DNA of 64,000 nucleotides, from positions 105,898,227 to 105,962,226 of the forward strand of contig NC_092458.1 of NCBI RefSeq assembly GCF_047495875.1, written 5' to 3'. Shown here in pieces: positions 11,521 through 24,946 of the stretch (its first letter is position 1; each line of letters opens with the position of its first letter). The notes beneath the pieces are model-generated. The model saw nothing but the letters and a program-made list of their open reading frames with translations. It searched no databases and was not told the DNA's origin. The DNA comes from Pithys albifrons albifrons (Eukaryota; Chordata; Aves; Passeriformes; Thamnophilidae). The position numbers were made by a program, and so were the translations under genes.

Positions 11521-14500
11521 GTCTAAATGTTCCTTAGATGCATCTTTGTGTATTTTTCTCAGAGCTTTGCTGCAGTTTCAATGCAGGGGTTGGAATGGGG
11601 AGACTGGCAAGACTAGGTGTCTGGTTTATTAGTTCTGTTTTGCCCGAAAATTTTCACTTTTTATAGCTGTGAGGACAAAGCAAACACTTAAAACAAGATA
11701 GGTCCTTTAGCAGCTACAGGAAAAGAAAGTAACAATTGAATGTGATGTTGGCCTTGGTCTGGCTTATCCACCTTCCCGTATGCTTGAAATTTAGCCCATG
11801 GGCTCCAGAGCTCTGTTTTGCAGTTCAGCAATAGGCTTGTTCGTATTCACCAACACTATTGTTTGAGGGGACAGCTTCCATTTTATAAGCACCAACATTG
11901 CATTCCAAACAGCAAATATTCATCCCTCTGGCTCTGCTAACAGGCAAGAGAGCTGGTTTACAGTGGTGGGCCTGCTTATGAGCATCCCTATGTCCAGAAA
12001 GCCCTAGGCTTACGCTGCACTGCCAGCAGCAGGAGTCTCCTGTGCCCAAGGCTGAGAGGGAGCACCTGAAGACACCTCATGAAGGCCAGCTCCATGCAGA
12101 AAAGGCAGCCCAGACCATGGGATGAGCCACGGGTGGCAGGTATGGTGGGATTCACCAATCACCTTGACACATCAGGGTGACCCTTCATCTTGTCCCCAAC
12201 CCCAAAGCACCTGTGCAAACCAGAGGTGACACCTACAACATCTTTCTCTTAGGCAAAAGGCTGTGCTGTAGCAACCTCCTGCTTCTATCTCATCTCTATA
12301 TTTGTTATTGCTCCTCAAAAATTACTAGACTGTACATTTCTATTTCATGTCTACCCCATTAAAACCTACAGACTCAGAAAGTCTATACGACAGAGCTGTT
12401 AATCAGTCGGTACTTTCAGATAAGTACACAAATGCACAGGATCTCCACTCTCTAAAAAACATAAAAAATCCCAGACCAAAGCAAGCCTAAAAGTTTAAGG
12501 TCTGCATGAAAGAGTAAACTACAATGGCTTTGAGCTCTGGCCCAGACTGTAAACTTGATGTGAATATTTTTTGAAATGTTTTCTTAACTTTTTAACTTGT
12601 TTGGGTTTTGTGGTATTTTTGGTTGTTGGGGTTTGGGGGTTTTGGTCTGCTTTTGCTATGGAGACCGCCCATAAGGAAAGAATATTTTGAGTTGCCAGAT
12701 TTTTAGCTAGTACAGCCTAAAGAGTTGCAGGTCTGATTATCTCACAGCATGGAGTTCTGCTCTAAAGTCTATAGAATCCAGGAAGTGTGTGGTTATTTTC
12801 CATGCATTAATGCACTAGCATTAACCAGTTTATTTGAAATCACTTGCATCTCATGTCATGACATAAAAGCAAATGCAGCACATCCAGAGCCACAGATTTA
12901 CAAGGTTATTTAAAGATATAAGCAACAAAAAGGAAACTAATTTCCTTTAAATATTTTACATCAAGGTCAAAGCTAAAAGGCATCTCTCTCTAGAAACACT
13001 TTACCTGACACTGGTGATGCCACCAGGAACTCACTATTCATTGTCCATTTTTCACATATGCAGGTTATATTCACAGAATATTACATTCCACTCACATAAT
13101 TCTACTGAATTGTCTTCAGTTAAGAAGACAGTGTCCCTTTCTCTACCTTTCTCTGACTTCACTCCTTCACCACTCCCCAGGGCAAACAAAGCCAGAAACC
13201 TGAAGATTGCGAAGGAATGAAAAATATCTTCTGGGTGATTAGGGAATTTGAAATAGGATTTTGATTACTTTCCTTGGGAGAATATTCATCTGACTGACAA
13301 TAAAAAATACATTATTTTCATTTTTGCTTGTCCTGCATTAATTAGATCTCCATAAAGTACAGCTATATATCATACATTTTAATTGTGACAAGTACAGTTG
13401 TTAAGCACAATATGCTTGTGTGATTATTAATTTCATCAAACAAACAATACTGGGACTAGAGCGTAGATGCAAGACATTATAATATGGATGTGCTTCTTAA
13501 ACTGTAGCTAACATTCATGTTAAAGTTAAACCTCTACCACAACTCTAGCCAAATAAAAATATTATGCTTGAATAATTGAAGCCAAAAGGGACCAAGATTC
13601 CTGATTGACTAATTTGGATTTCTCCAGTTGTAAGGCATATAATTATCAATGATTTGCTCATAAATAAATGTTGTAAAAACTAGTATTATGCACAGAACTT
13701 AAAATTGAAGCATTAGAATTACCATTCGAATAGCTGAGAACTGAATTTAAATATCTTAATATTGACATACAACATTGAGAAATTAAATGTCTATGTACTT
13801 TCTCTTGCACTGGAACTAAGGTAAGCAAAGGAATGATAAGTACAAGCAGAGAACAAGCATATCATGCTATCTTGATGTTCACTTAGGATTGAAATAGAAC
13901 TTAGAGGATTTAAAAAAATCATTGCAGAAAAGGGTATTTAAAGCAACAGTAATGAGTCAACTTTGGGAAAAAAAGGTCAGTTATTCTGAGCAGAAAAGAA
14001 GCTTGTTCAAGCAGTTGAAAACTTTACGCTCACTCTCACTTTTATTATCCAGAAGCATAGTTAATAATACCTTTTTGAGGATATTTTGTATAATTCTAGA
14101 CACATTAAAAAAATAAAAAATTAAGAAAAAAACTGCAAAGTACTTTTTCTCAAAAGATTATCTGATTATATAGAAATTACTATGCTTCCCAGGCCAGTTT
14201 ACAATTGGCATTAAAGGCTTCGTCCTCTAGCCAAAGGCAGTAAGTTATCCTGCATGACATGACCATGGCTTGCATCTGCCATGTTAACTCTTTGCTGCGG
14301 AAAAACCCCTTACACAGTACACCATGCTTTCATTGGACCCTTTATTTACCTTTTTATTCTCCTTTTGAGACATTATTTCTTACTATTTCCCATCCCTGTT
14401 TCCTCATGCCTTTTCAGCTCTACAAATCTGGTTTTCTACTGAAAGTTTGATTTGTTTTATTTTTTATAAAAGATGACTTAAATTCTTATTACCTGATTTT

Positions 14501-15250
14501 AAATTCCCTGATACTATCTCAGACAAATAAAAACTTGTCATTAGTCTCAATTTTAATTGTTTTCCTAATATCTTGAATTCAAATTCAGATGTCTTTTTCT
14601 TCTGGGGTAGATGCTCACTGTTAAGGACTCCTCAGCTTCAGCAGGCCTCTGAGAACACAGACTAATAAAACTGCAATATTTTCTTATAATTCATTTTTAG
14701 GGTTTTTTAAGTTTTTATTTCAAATCCCAACCACACGGATCTCTTATGAGCAATTATTTCTCCTAACCTGTTTTTAAATAGTTTTGGTTCTTGCTAAGGT
14801 TTCCTTTGTCTTAAAACCTGTATTGCTATGCAACATACAATAAAACAATTATAAATGTTAACTTATTGAAAACACAGCTGCACTGATGTGTTTACCGTAA
14901 TTTCCTTTCTTTCAACACTGACACATCTTTTGTTCTTGTACACAGAGTTTAAAAGTCTACAGTATCAGTAAAGCACAAATACAAGAATTCCATCCAGGTT
15001 GCCTTTTTAGTTCCCTTTTTATTCTCCCATTTTCTCTTGTTCAGAAAGATCAGAAATAGCTGCAAACAGTCCTCTCTTACTCAAAGCTCTCATTGTGAAA
15101 TAGCTGCAACAACCCTGTAAGAACAGGGAGAAGTCTCAGTTCAGAGTAAGTCATGACAATTTTCATGTTTATGTACAAAATTTATTATAGGTTAATTACA
15201 GAACTCACAAATGCAAGTTATGCCAGACTACAGTAACCCAATGGATTTAC
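11521..15250. other. Unique DNA, no gene seen
   Basis: No gene was recognised and open frames are at most 74 codons. It includes a G/T-rich tract at 12601-12645 and a second AT-rich stretch with TAATTA-type cores at 13330-13480. Confidence 0.5.
12601..12645 (+). repeat. G/T-rich low-complexity tract
   Basis: The tract is built of T runs and G runs, with three runs of three or more G (12603-12605, 12628-12631, 12635-12639) plus several GG pairs. It is the only clear G/T-rich tract on the plus strand. The other simple tracts of this composition are A/C-rich on this strand. Confidence 0.8.
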
Positions 15251-15266
15251 TTTTTTTTTTTTTTTT
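15251..15266 (+). repeat. T16 homopolymer followed by CCAG
   Basis: Sixteen T followed by CCAGGG. It looks like a splice acceptor tract, but no coding exon or good donor follows, so it is listed as a simple repeat. Confidence 0.85.
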
Positions 15267-18200
15267 CCAGGGAGGGTGTCTGAGGGTATTTAGAAATATT
15301 AAGAGTGAAAAAATATCTCATTACTATTTAACTTATAAACGGTTCCTTTCTCTACTGGAAGTTTTGGTTCATAGATTTCTACTGCCGCTCTTTTTGAAGC
15401 AGCAATTAAGCAGCTCTTCAGCATTTCCCTCCAGTTATAGAAGGCTCCAAAGAAATATTCACTAATATAGTGACACAAGGGACATATGACAATGGGAGGG
15501 AAGTGCAAGAATTCTAAAACCCATGAAAAGTTGTTCCAAATATAGTTCCTTTTTGCTCTGCTATTATTCATTATCACTTATGTCTGAGTATCAGCAATAT
15601 TTCAACAAAGTCAATTGGTCTTCATGCTGGCAAAACTGGGTGCCTCTCGCAGTACACACAAAATTAGAAGACAGACTAACTTTTCCTTCTTTCAGTTTGA
15701 TAGATCACCTATTCAACTCAGACACCCAGAACCAGGGTCATAAACTCAAGACCATCACATCCACTTCATTCATTATCTGCTATTTCTTCTAAATACTTTT
15801 AGATCATTTTTGTATCCAGTATTGAATAGCATCTTCTCCTCTATCAAGTAATTTGCAAATCCCTTTTAAAGCCACAAATTTACAATCGTGAAGTGAAACT
15901 TCAGTCCACAGAGCCAGTTTTCTTGGTCCTTACTTTGATTGTACATAAGACAACAGGGCTCTTTTCCATTTCCCCATCTCCTTCAAGCAGGGATTTGTTT
16001 TCTTTCATAAAGGAAACCCAGCTGGAAAACAGGAAAGACATTCACAAAATTCTAAAAAAAACCCCAAAAAACTAACCCCCCCAAAAAAACCCCAGAACAA
16101 AAAAACCAACAAAAATACATTCTAGGATATTTATTTACAATTTCACATTGGATTTTCCTCTTAACTAATTCCTTGACCTATTTTATATATCTCAAGTCTC
16201 CAGTGAGACAAAAGAATATGACTGTGACTGTTTTCCTTGCTGTTTCAACTTAACATAATCTTCCGAATGAGTAACTTCACTGAATATGGAGTTCTCTTTC
16301 TTGTCCTTTTAAATGCAGAAAAATAGTAGAAGCTTCTAATTCCTACCAAAGTCCTAAAATTTCAGGATGACCAGACTGTCAATGAACCAGATCATTCAGT
16401 TTTCATTACTCAGAGCAATACAACCTGATCACTGCATTCCTCCAGTCCTAAAAGGAAGTTTTCATTTTCATGATAGAGAAGGAAGGAACTTTATACTTTT
16501 TTCTAGTATGTGTTTCACCATATTGAATCAGTTAATATCCGAAGATATGTTATCTTTGAATATTAGCACATCATTACTGGCAGAAGGAAAATACTTTCCA
16601 AGCAATTTTGAAAACAGTCACAAACTACATAGATTCCCAGGTGTGTAACTTCTCTCCTTTAAATTAGCAAGATGTACTACCCACTGTACAAACATTTAAA
16701 AGCAGTACTAAAAGAACAGACAAGTAGGATCACAGTTTAGGTAGCTATGGTATATTTGTGACTTGTCAAAGTAAAAGAATCCAGTTTTGGAGATATATTT
16801 ATCCACCAAATTCATTTGTGGAGAGGAAAAAACCACTAAAGAGTTTCAGTTTGAGCTCTGCATATTTATGTATCTAAATCTTTAAAATCTGATTCAGACA
16901 CTTCCTTATCCACAGGCACATGAAGTTCCTGCATAGTTAGCCCTCCATCAACAGGGATATGTGTTCAAATTCCTTTGTAATGTGCACAAAGATGTGCCCA
17001 ACTCCTGATGCTCAGTGCACATCCTGCAACTAATTTCACCGGTGTTCTTAATCTTTCCTGTTCAGCTCTGTCTAAACCATAGAAATATCTGAAGCAAAAG
17101 CAAAAAAAGAATCTATGCTTGGCCACTGCTGAAAGCATTCTCCCAGGAGACCACCATCTAGTCCTATTTTTGTGAATGTGTACAAAGGAACAGCTTCAAA
17201 GTAGGAGATCAAATAGTTACCACTGGCAGACACTGTCGCACTCTCACAGGCACAGGAGATAAAAATGGATCGAGGGAAGAAAATGCTTAAGTCTGGTTCC
17301 TTCTTTCTCTACCTGTTGAGTAGGTTACAAGTTGAATCTAAATTTTGAGTCAGGAAAAGACTACTTGTATCTTCTCTCACTCCACAGACAATTACAAAAT
17401 CTTGGCTGAACTAAGGAAATGAAGACATTGGTTGCTGAATGCGTGTGTCTCACAGGAAACCTTAACACTTAGCAGACTCCTGGCATTGTCACTCCAAATC
17501 TAAACTGTTGACTAGAGGAGTTTCATGGCTTTATTCTTCTGTGATTTTTGGCAAGCTGTCTAGAAAATTTATTGTATAGCAGAGAATTAAACCTTGACAT
17601 GCAACGTTCTGGCCTTGCCAGTTAACTGTGCCTGTCTGAATATTAAACAGTTACATGCTACTGAAATGCAACTTGCTCTTTCCCTTTTTTCCCAGAAAAT
17701 ATAGCAAACACCAACTCAGGATGGTGAAAATAAGGCTGAAAATAATTAAGTCTAAGCTTGGCTTATAACTGGCACTCAGGTCTATGATATTACTAAGTCA
17801 GAGTAAACTGTTTAGACTGTATTTACTTCAGTGGTAACAACCCCAACATATCTTCATCCTCAACGAACTTGTGCTGATTGAGGTACGAAGGTGCTCCCAG
17901 TGCAGGTTCCCTGGGATTGCAGACAGTTCTTCAGCAATTTATCTGCATAGAGAGTCATGATTCCAGTTAAAAAAATGTCTATCCTTTGTCCTTTCAAAGA
18001 AACAAAATACATAAATGTTGCTAAAACTTGCAAAAGTTTTAATCAGATCTTCAATATTCTTTTTTGAGTGCCTGTTTTTCAGATATTTACAGATATTGTA
18101 CTAACACTTCACCTGACCTGTAAAAAAAAAACTAACTTTGAAGAGGGAGGCTCACCCTTCATCCATGTTTGACTCCTCCAGGCCTGATTGAAGATTAAAA

Positions 18201-21200
18201 AGACTCAAGAGTTTTCAGTAGTGGATTAAAAAGGAAAGTCTGAAGGTGTACAAGAGCTGATTTGGGCTTATTGTATCTGAATCTCTGTAGGAGATTGGCT
18301 ACTTGGGCAGACTGCAATCACCCTGAGGGCTGTGGCACACTCAGACTGTTAACTCTGCCTGCACACATCCATCTACCTCCTCTCTTATGCTCTGAGACAA
18401 TGGGCTGTGACAGTGCTACCCACACTTTTAGCCATTCTAACTCTTTACGTCTCAGGATCCCCTTCCACCAGTTGAGTTCCCTGGTTTAAACATCAGCATT
18501 CATACATTGGTCTAATCTTGCTGTCACTATGCTAAAGTAACTGAAACAGGCACTGAACTCTTTCTATACACCTAAAAAGTACTAATCAGAAAATACCACT
18601 TCAGTACGACTATAACACTAATAATTTTGCACATGATGGCAGAAAGAAAACACTTCTGCATTCTCTCTCCAGGAGCTCCCTAATGGTTCAAGAAAACGAA
18701 GATAAGTAAATGCACTTACAAAAAAACCCTGACAGAGCTTTGCCCCACTGTGCTGTGGAGAGATGTGACCTATCAAATGAGGCACCAGTCTGTGCATAGG
18801 AGACTCTGGTTCAATTTCCAGCTGTGTTAGGGTTCTAACACAAAACCTTAAGAAAATTATGTCTGTGCATTGGCTTTATCCACCTTGAAAGAGATTTTGT
18901 TTTTTTGTGGTTTTATCCTGTAAAGCACTAAATTCTACAGACATGAGAGATAGGTATTATTATGTTTCACAACTTTATCTCATCTATCTGAAAATGTATC
19001 CTTCCATGCCAGTGGCACTGCTATTTGGTTGTTTATCATGTGCTTTTCCATCATCCAACAACAGATGTACTTTCTGGATAGTCTTCAAGATTGTTTTACA
19101 GAGCACTTAAGATTATTTTGTTTTAATTGTATTTCTTTTGTTGCTTATTTTCTTTAAACATTTTATCCTCAGAGATTTGGCTAAGCTACGACTATTAAAA
19201 AATTACATAGCAATATGTAGTTTCTGTTTTCCATTTAAGCTAACTTTTGCACAAATAAATTTCAAAGGATTGAATATACCTTCTCCACTTTTCTGATCCT
19301 TTCCCCATGATTCTGCTTTCTGTTTGGGCAATGTCTCTTCCCTTTGTAGAATGATTATGAAAGCCAAATGTTGCTTGAAATATGGATATATTTGCCTTGC
19401 TCCTAGAATTAAGGGCATAGTGATTTCCTTACCTTCCTGTTTGTCCAAATTCTGTCATCAGATTTGAATAAACAAGTCAGGCAGTCTTTCTTGAGACTGA
19501 GGAGATGACAGCCGAAAGAAAACCAACCAGAATGAAAGTTGTAGAAAATAAGACCTTTTCAAAACAATGAATTTCTCTAGTCTCCATTCCAGAGAGACCC
19601 ACACTGTTAAAATAAACTTAAACTATCAAAAGCACAGTTAATCCAGATTATGACCTTATTTTCTGCTCCAACTCCCCATACTCTACTGTTATTAAAGCCA
19701 CAGCATTTTAGAATTATGTATTTTTATATTTTAAATTTGACTCAGGTTTTAAAAAGCTATGGAAGGGTTGAAACCAATCACAATTTGCAAAGAAAAAAAA
19801 AGTCTGTGATCAACTGTAGCAAAAGGAAACAAAAGGATTGCAAAATTGCTTCAAAATTGTGCCATAAACCCACGACAGCAGAGACTTTTAAAACTGTGCT
19901 GGAGTTGCAACTATGCAACCCCCATTACATCTTGTAAAGGCTGTATATCTGTGTTGCCCAAGCTGCTCTGAAGAACCTCACTCTGCATGCCTAATGCCAA
20001 TAGCATAACACTAGGAATTTATTGCTCCATTTAGTCTCACTCTGCCCACTAAAGGATTCTTATATTCTACAAACCTGGAGTAGCTTCAAATGTCAATCTT
20101 TGCAAAGAAATATAATCCTGTTTCAGAAACGATACCTTTCTCATTGAGTGCTAAGCACAGACCCAGAGACAGGGTTTAAATCTGATGTACTCTGACATAC
20201 TTGGTTTATAAGCAGTTTTTGTTCAATTGAAAGCAGGGTAAGAGTCAGGCTGGGAATATTTAGGTAAGCCCAAGAAAAACAACGCTGGCAAGTGAAGAAA
20301 AAAGAAATCTAACCTGTTCTTATTCAGCGCAACTATTTCTGGCCCACAGGCTCAACCTAAAAAGAACTTGGAGAAGCTCTAAAGATATAATTATCTACAA
20401 TTCTCCCATAATTAAAGTGGCATTTTATAGAATGTGGATCCATTGAGAAAAAAAATTGCAACCCCCAAAATTTCCAAGTTTTATGTGTGTAAATGGAGGC
20501 CAATTGTTTCCTCTCTCTGAACTTCAGTCCTGGAATTGAATTTAAGAAAAATAGCAGCTAAATTTCATTTTTAGGAGTAAATTTCAGATAGTTTCTCCCT
20601 TACTTTCATTATTCCACCTGAGAGTTTAGATGGCCACAAAAACTAGCTAAAATAAAAGATCATCAACCTTTCCAATAGAGATAAAACAAGCAGGTTTTTT
20701 TTCTCTCTGTAGTCAGTCCCTTAGCAACTGATCAAGATCTTTGATGAGTATTTCATGAATCCACTGTTTTTTTTCTCCCAGTCCTGCACAAACAAGATTA
20801 CCATGACCCATCATCATGAAATTATCATGTTGCAGGACTGTTAAAAATTACCCACAACCCCCAACACAAAGAGCAAGGCACATCACATAACAAAAAACAT
20901 CTAAAACACCTAGAGGTGAGAATAAAAAATAGCTGGCACAACATGTTATAAGATAATTCTGCATAAAGCTGGTAATTCACTTCAACAGGTCTTTTGGAAG
21001 GCATATATATTGCTACAGCCATTATTTATTAGTATGTACACCTGAGCAGATATTCTGCACAATGAGGAAAATATAAGTCCTAGAATTCTGGCATGATCCA
21101 AATCTGGTGTTCAAAAACTCTATGTTTTCTATGGGAAATCAATCACAAAATTACTTTCCAGGACTTATGGGCTGGTATAAGCTCTCACTGAAACCTTAAA

Positions 21201-21934
21201 AAAGTTACAAAATTTAGTTAAGTGTTATGATTTAAGTACCTATGTCCTTAGATAATTGGTACCAATAACACAAGAGAGAGAATTTTCATCGTAATTTCAA
21301 AGATATAAATAGACTTCAAGAACCTGTTCCAGACTAAGAACCTCCCAGAATATAACAGTATAGAGCGTGTTTATTTTCTGATGAGTTGACTTAATGACTA
21401 AGACATACAAAGAGCTCTTTAAATCTTCACATGAAGAGCAAGCTTCCATAGGTATAAAAACAGAGAACATGGTTGCAAGACCTCTCTTATTCAAAAGAGT
21501 CAAAGGGAGTTCATGGGATCTCACCTCCGAATGCAGTTGTCAGAAGTAAGGAAGAAACAGCAACTTGTGAGAAGGTAAAAACAGTGGCAAAACCCTAGGG
21601 CTGGGTGAGTGAAGGGAGTGAGTGGTATTAGAAGGAGAACCATACAGGAGAATGATTTGACATCTTAGAATAAAAATCTCTCAAAAAAGACAGTGACTCC
21701 ATACTTATTCCTTCCAATTAATTCTAACAGGCTCTGCCTCACTTCATTTTCCCTATGTAAGAATTTAACATTCTGTAAATTTATATCAAGATCTATAACA
21801 TATTTTAGGCATTCACTGCACTAGTCTTTATTCTGCTCAATATAAGCCTGCTTCTGTGTATGTACAGAGAGTAGCATCAGAAAGATACACAACATCAAAC
21901 ATTATTTAAAACACCCATATAAAAATTTTCTTCC
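15267..21934. other. Unique DNA, no gene seen
   Basis: No exon, RNA gene or dispersed repeat was recognised across this block. Open frames reach 95 codons and have no domains. An A/C-rich tract lies at about 16051-16110. Confidence 0.5.
16051..16110 (+). repeat. A/C-rich low-complexity tract
   Basis: Alternating A runs and C runs, including seven consecutive C near 16076-16082. No unit is strictly repeated. Confidence 0.85.
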
Positions 21935-22090
21935 CCATTTACTTTCCTTTCCTAGTCAGCCATCTTCTTTTGCCTCTCTTCCCTTTTCACCAGCCTTTCC
22001 ATTTCTCTTCTCTAGCTTTTGTCAGCTTTTCCTCTTCTCTCCCTCTCTCAGGTCTTTTATTCACTCTTACTCTCCTGTTTTACCTTTCAA
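21935..22090 (+). repeat. Pyrimidine-rich tract
   Basis: About 150 bp dominated by C and T, with many CTTTT, CCCTCT and TCTCTT words. It has no single repeat unit. It could be a low-complexity region able to adopt non-B structure. No exon follows. Confidence 0.7.
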
Positions 22091-22601
22091 ATTTGCTTTT
22101 GATTAAAGTGTTCTGAACACTATTTGAATAAATACAAGCTCAATGAATACCAGAGGCACCAGCCATTTCTATTGTGGTGTAGTAAACAATGCTTTGCTTT
22201 TTCATTGCTGCTGCCTGGAACAATGTATTATGCTTAGATTATACTCACTTCATATATATATTGTTTCAGTTAATAGAAAACAATTTCATATTGATTCCTG
22301 AAGCTTCTAAGGAATGTTTGAGCAAAAAAATATATAAACCAAATCTAACAGGGTGAAGGATAAAAAAAAATTAAGAAGTCTGGCCTGGTAACAGCACACA
22401 CTGCATGTATACATGAAGTAGAAGATTATAACTTTAAGAGCTCAGACATACAAAGACTGGGGGAAAGGATTTTTATTCCACATATGGTAGAGGCTAAATG
22501 TCCTAATGAATTCAGCTCCCACTTCACCAGTTAAATTAAGGAACAGTCCTCATGTCCTGATACAAGCCATCTTTTCCCAAAAACACCTCCTCTCTCAGTC
22601 T

Positions 22602-22613
22602 TCCTCCTCCTCC
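22602..22613 (+). repeat. (TCC)4 array
   Basis: Four perfect TCC units, the reverse complement of the GGA array that starts 33 bases downstream. Confidence 0.9.
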
Positions 22614-22646
22614 TTGCCTGACCTCGGGACTCCAGAGCAAGCAAAA

Positions 22647-22668
22647 GGAGGAGGAGGAGGAGGAGGAG
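22647..22668 (+). repeat. (GGA)7 array
   Basis: Seven perfect GGA units plus one G. It is complementary to the (TCC)4 array at 22602-22613, so a 12-bp stem with a loop of at least 33 bases is possible. A frame reading through it gives a glycine run, which I take as a by-product of the repeat. Confidence 0.9.
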
Positions 22669-22899
22669 AAAGCACGGGAGAGGGACCAGCACAGCAGTGT
22701 TGCTGTTGGTTTATCCAGAGGGACAGGAGCTTCACAGAAATAGCTTATTTCAGGCAGAGATAAAGTTAGGATAATCCAGACCTGAAATTGTGTAAGCAAT
22801 ATTTAAAATAATTAACAAAATGTCCTGCCATGTTTGTGCTTCGAAGAACGGGGAACAGGCACTTTAGCTCCAATTAATCTGTTATCAATTATGGGAATA

Positions 22900-23643
22900 T
22901 TCATAGAATCAGAGACTCATAAAATTGATTGGGTTGGAAAAGACCTCCAAGATCATCAAGTCCAACCCTTGGTCTCCAACTCTAGTCCATTTACTAGATC
23001 ATGCCACTCAGTGCCATGTCCAATCTCAGTTTAAAAACCTCCAGGGATGGTGAATCCATCACCTCTCTGGGCAGGCCATTCCAATGCCTGATTACTCTCT
23101 CTGCAAAGAATTTTTTTCTGATATCCAACTTAAATTTCCTCTGGCAGAGCTTGAGCCCGTGCCCCCTTGTCCTATTTTTGACTGCCTGGGAGAAGAGACC
23201 AACTCCCACCTGGCTAGAACTTCCCTTCAGGTAGTTCTAGACAGTGATGAGGTCACCTCTGAGCCTCCTCTTCTCCAGACTAAACAACCCCAGCTCGCTC
23301 AGCCTCTCCCCATAGGACTTGTGCTCCAGTCCCTTTACCAGCCTTGTTGCTTTTCTCTGTACCTACTCCAGCACCTCAATGTCTTTCCTGAACTGAGGGG
23401 CCCGGAACTGAACACAGTACTCAAGGTGTGGCCTCACCAATGCAGAGTACAGGGGAAGGATCACTGCCCTGGTCCTGCTGGCCATGCTATTGTTGATACA
23501 GGACAGGATCCCATTGGCCTTCTAGGCCACCTGGTCACACTGTTGACTCATGTTGAGCTTCCTGTCAATTAGTACCCCCAGGTCCTTTTCTGCCTGGCTG
23601 CTCTCCAGCCACTCTGTGCCCAACCTGTAGCGCTGCAGGGGGA
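22900..23643 (-). mobile_element. CR1 LINE 3' fragment, about 740 bp
   Basis: The 3' end is at the left: TCATAGAATCAGAGACTCAT at 22901-22920, then TTGGAAAAGACCTCCAAGAT and AAGTCCAACCC, the typical avian CR1 3' end in reverse complement. The element runs without a break to AACCTGTAGCGCTGCAGGG near 23640, where similarity stops abruptly (5' truncation). Compared with the copies near 6098 and 49233 it keeps longer open coding stretches and reads as less decayed, so it is probably a younger CR1 subfamily. No target duplication was seen. Confidence 0.92.
22994..23600 (-). pseudogene. CR1 ORF2 carboxyl-terminal part, broken
   Basis: On the minus strand the coding order of CR1 ORF2 is visible. [10 protein letters not shown] is encoded at 23564-23593, followed by a stop near 23523, then a later open stretch of 71 codons (23209-22994) carrying [17 protein letters not shown] and [15 protein letters not shown]. 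This is the region after the reverse-transcriptase palm. The catalytic motifs are missing through truncation, and the frame holds at least one stop, so it is a relic. Confidence 0.85.
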
Positions 23644-24946
23644 AATATTAAGCTTATGAATGCTGAATCCATCCAGGGGGTAACTTCTGCACTGAAATCA
23701 AACTTTATTTGGGAAAAAAAGATACAAATGCCTCTGCTAGCACACATATGGAAGAAAGGCTGATGAATAAGGTGAGAAGAAAAGTGAAGAGATACAAAGG
23801 AATTTAATTTAAGCAATTATTTGAAAACATAGGGTATGTTTATCATTGTAAACCTTTCTTTGTACTGCACAGCAACAGCAGAATGAACTCCTCTTGATAA
23901 AGATTATGTCAGTTTTGTTTTAGTCCAGGTCGTGCACTATCAAATCATTTTATCTGCACATTTTTTTTCCTTATTGTAAGGGTTGCTGCAAAAAAGGTTA
24001 TTTTTATGTTAATGTTCTTACTTGTTCCCTCTTCCTCAAAATTCCTTTCATTTAAGCTACTCTGAAGAGAATTTGGCAGATTTTTCACTCCATATAGAGA
24101 TAGGGAAAAAGTCTCTTCCCTTCCTAAACTAAAGTCTTTTTAGATACAGAAGAGGAAGTGCAGAATGATGAAGGATAATAATTAAGACAATAAAGATACA
24201 GTCTTTGCTCATTTAAAGCTAATCCAAGAAACATAAACCATAAGCAGATTCAAACCTGTATTGAAAATAATTGTTCCTTTGCCCATCTACTAGTTTGTCT
24301 CCTGAAAACACATGTTTGTTCAAGTCATGGATACTTAAACAAAGTAGCTTTATTTACTTCATCCAGTGTGGTCTTTTTCATGCCCATGGAGTATTTCCTG
24401 TTATAGTTCCCTTTGGAGGAAAATTCCATCGAGCCAATTTGACATAGTTCTCTTGGTGGTGATGCAAACTTCAATGTTGTTGGTCTTTAGAATGCACTTT
24501 TTATTATGGCAATCTAATATTAATCTTCTTATTACTCTCTATGATTTATTCTTCGCAGCACTGGTAAGGCCTCTCTGCTCACTCCAGGGTAATAGCCAAA
24601 ATTTCTGTCTGAATTAATATTTAACTAAGGCTGATTCTACAGAAACTGATAATTCCTCTCTTACCATTCAGAGGTGGGGGGAATACACTATTTTTCTTCA
24701 GCTTTTCCCCTTTAGGTTTACATCACCCTTGCAAACTCAAAAGAGTTGAATGGCCACTGACCCCCTTGTGAAGTGACAGTGAAACTGTTTCACAGAAATG
24801 CCTGGTGATCATACACCAGCTGCTCATTTTCCCCTTGTGGTTTGCATGCTGCTGACACTCCTCAACTTCATCACTAAGAGGTAGGACTCCTGAGGCTGCT
24901 TGTGATGTAACATCTTCCATGGTATAAAAAGTATCATTTAAGAAAG
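23644..24946. other. Unique DNA, no gene seen
   Basis: Nothing recognisable was seen between the CR1 and the next LTR. Open frames are at most 83 codons. Confidence 0.5.

Noticed and set aside
15240..15275. T16 followed by CCAG as a splice acceptor
   Set aside because: No branch-point-supported exon and no donor follow, and the downstream frame has no domain.
18800..18830. GGTTCAATTTCC as a tRNA or SINE B box
   Set aside because: No matching A box, acceptor stem or anticodon arm can be laid out upstream.
23084..23572. 162-codon plus-strand frame
   Set aside because: It is the antisense strand of the CR1 ORF2 fragment.
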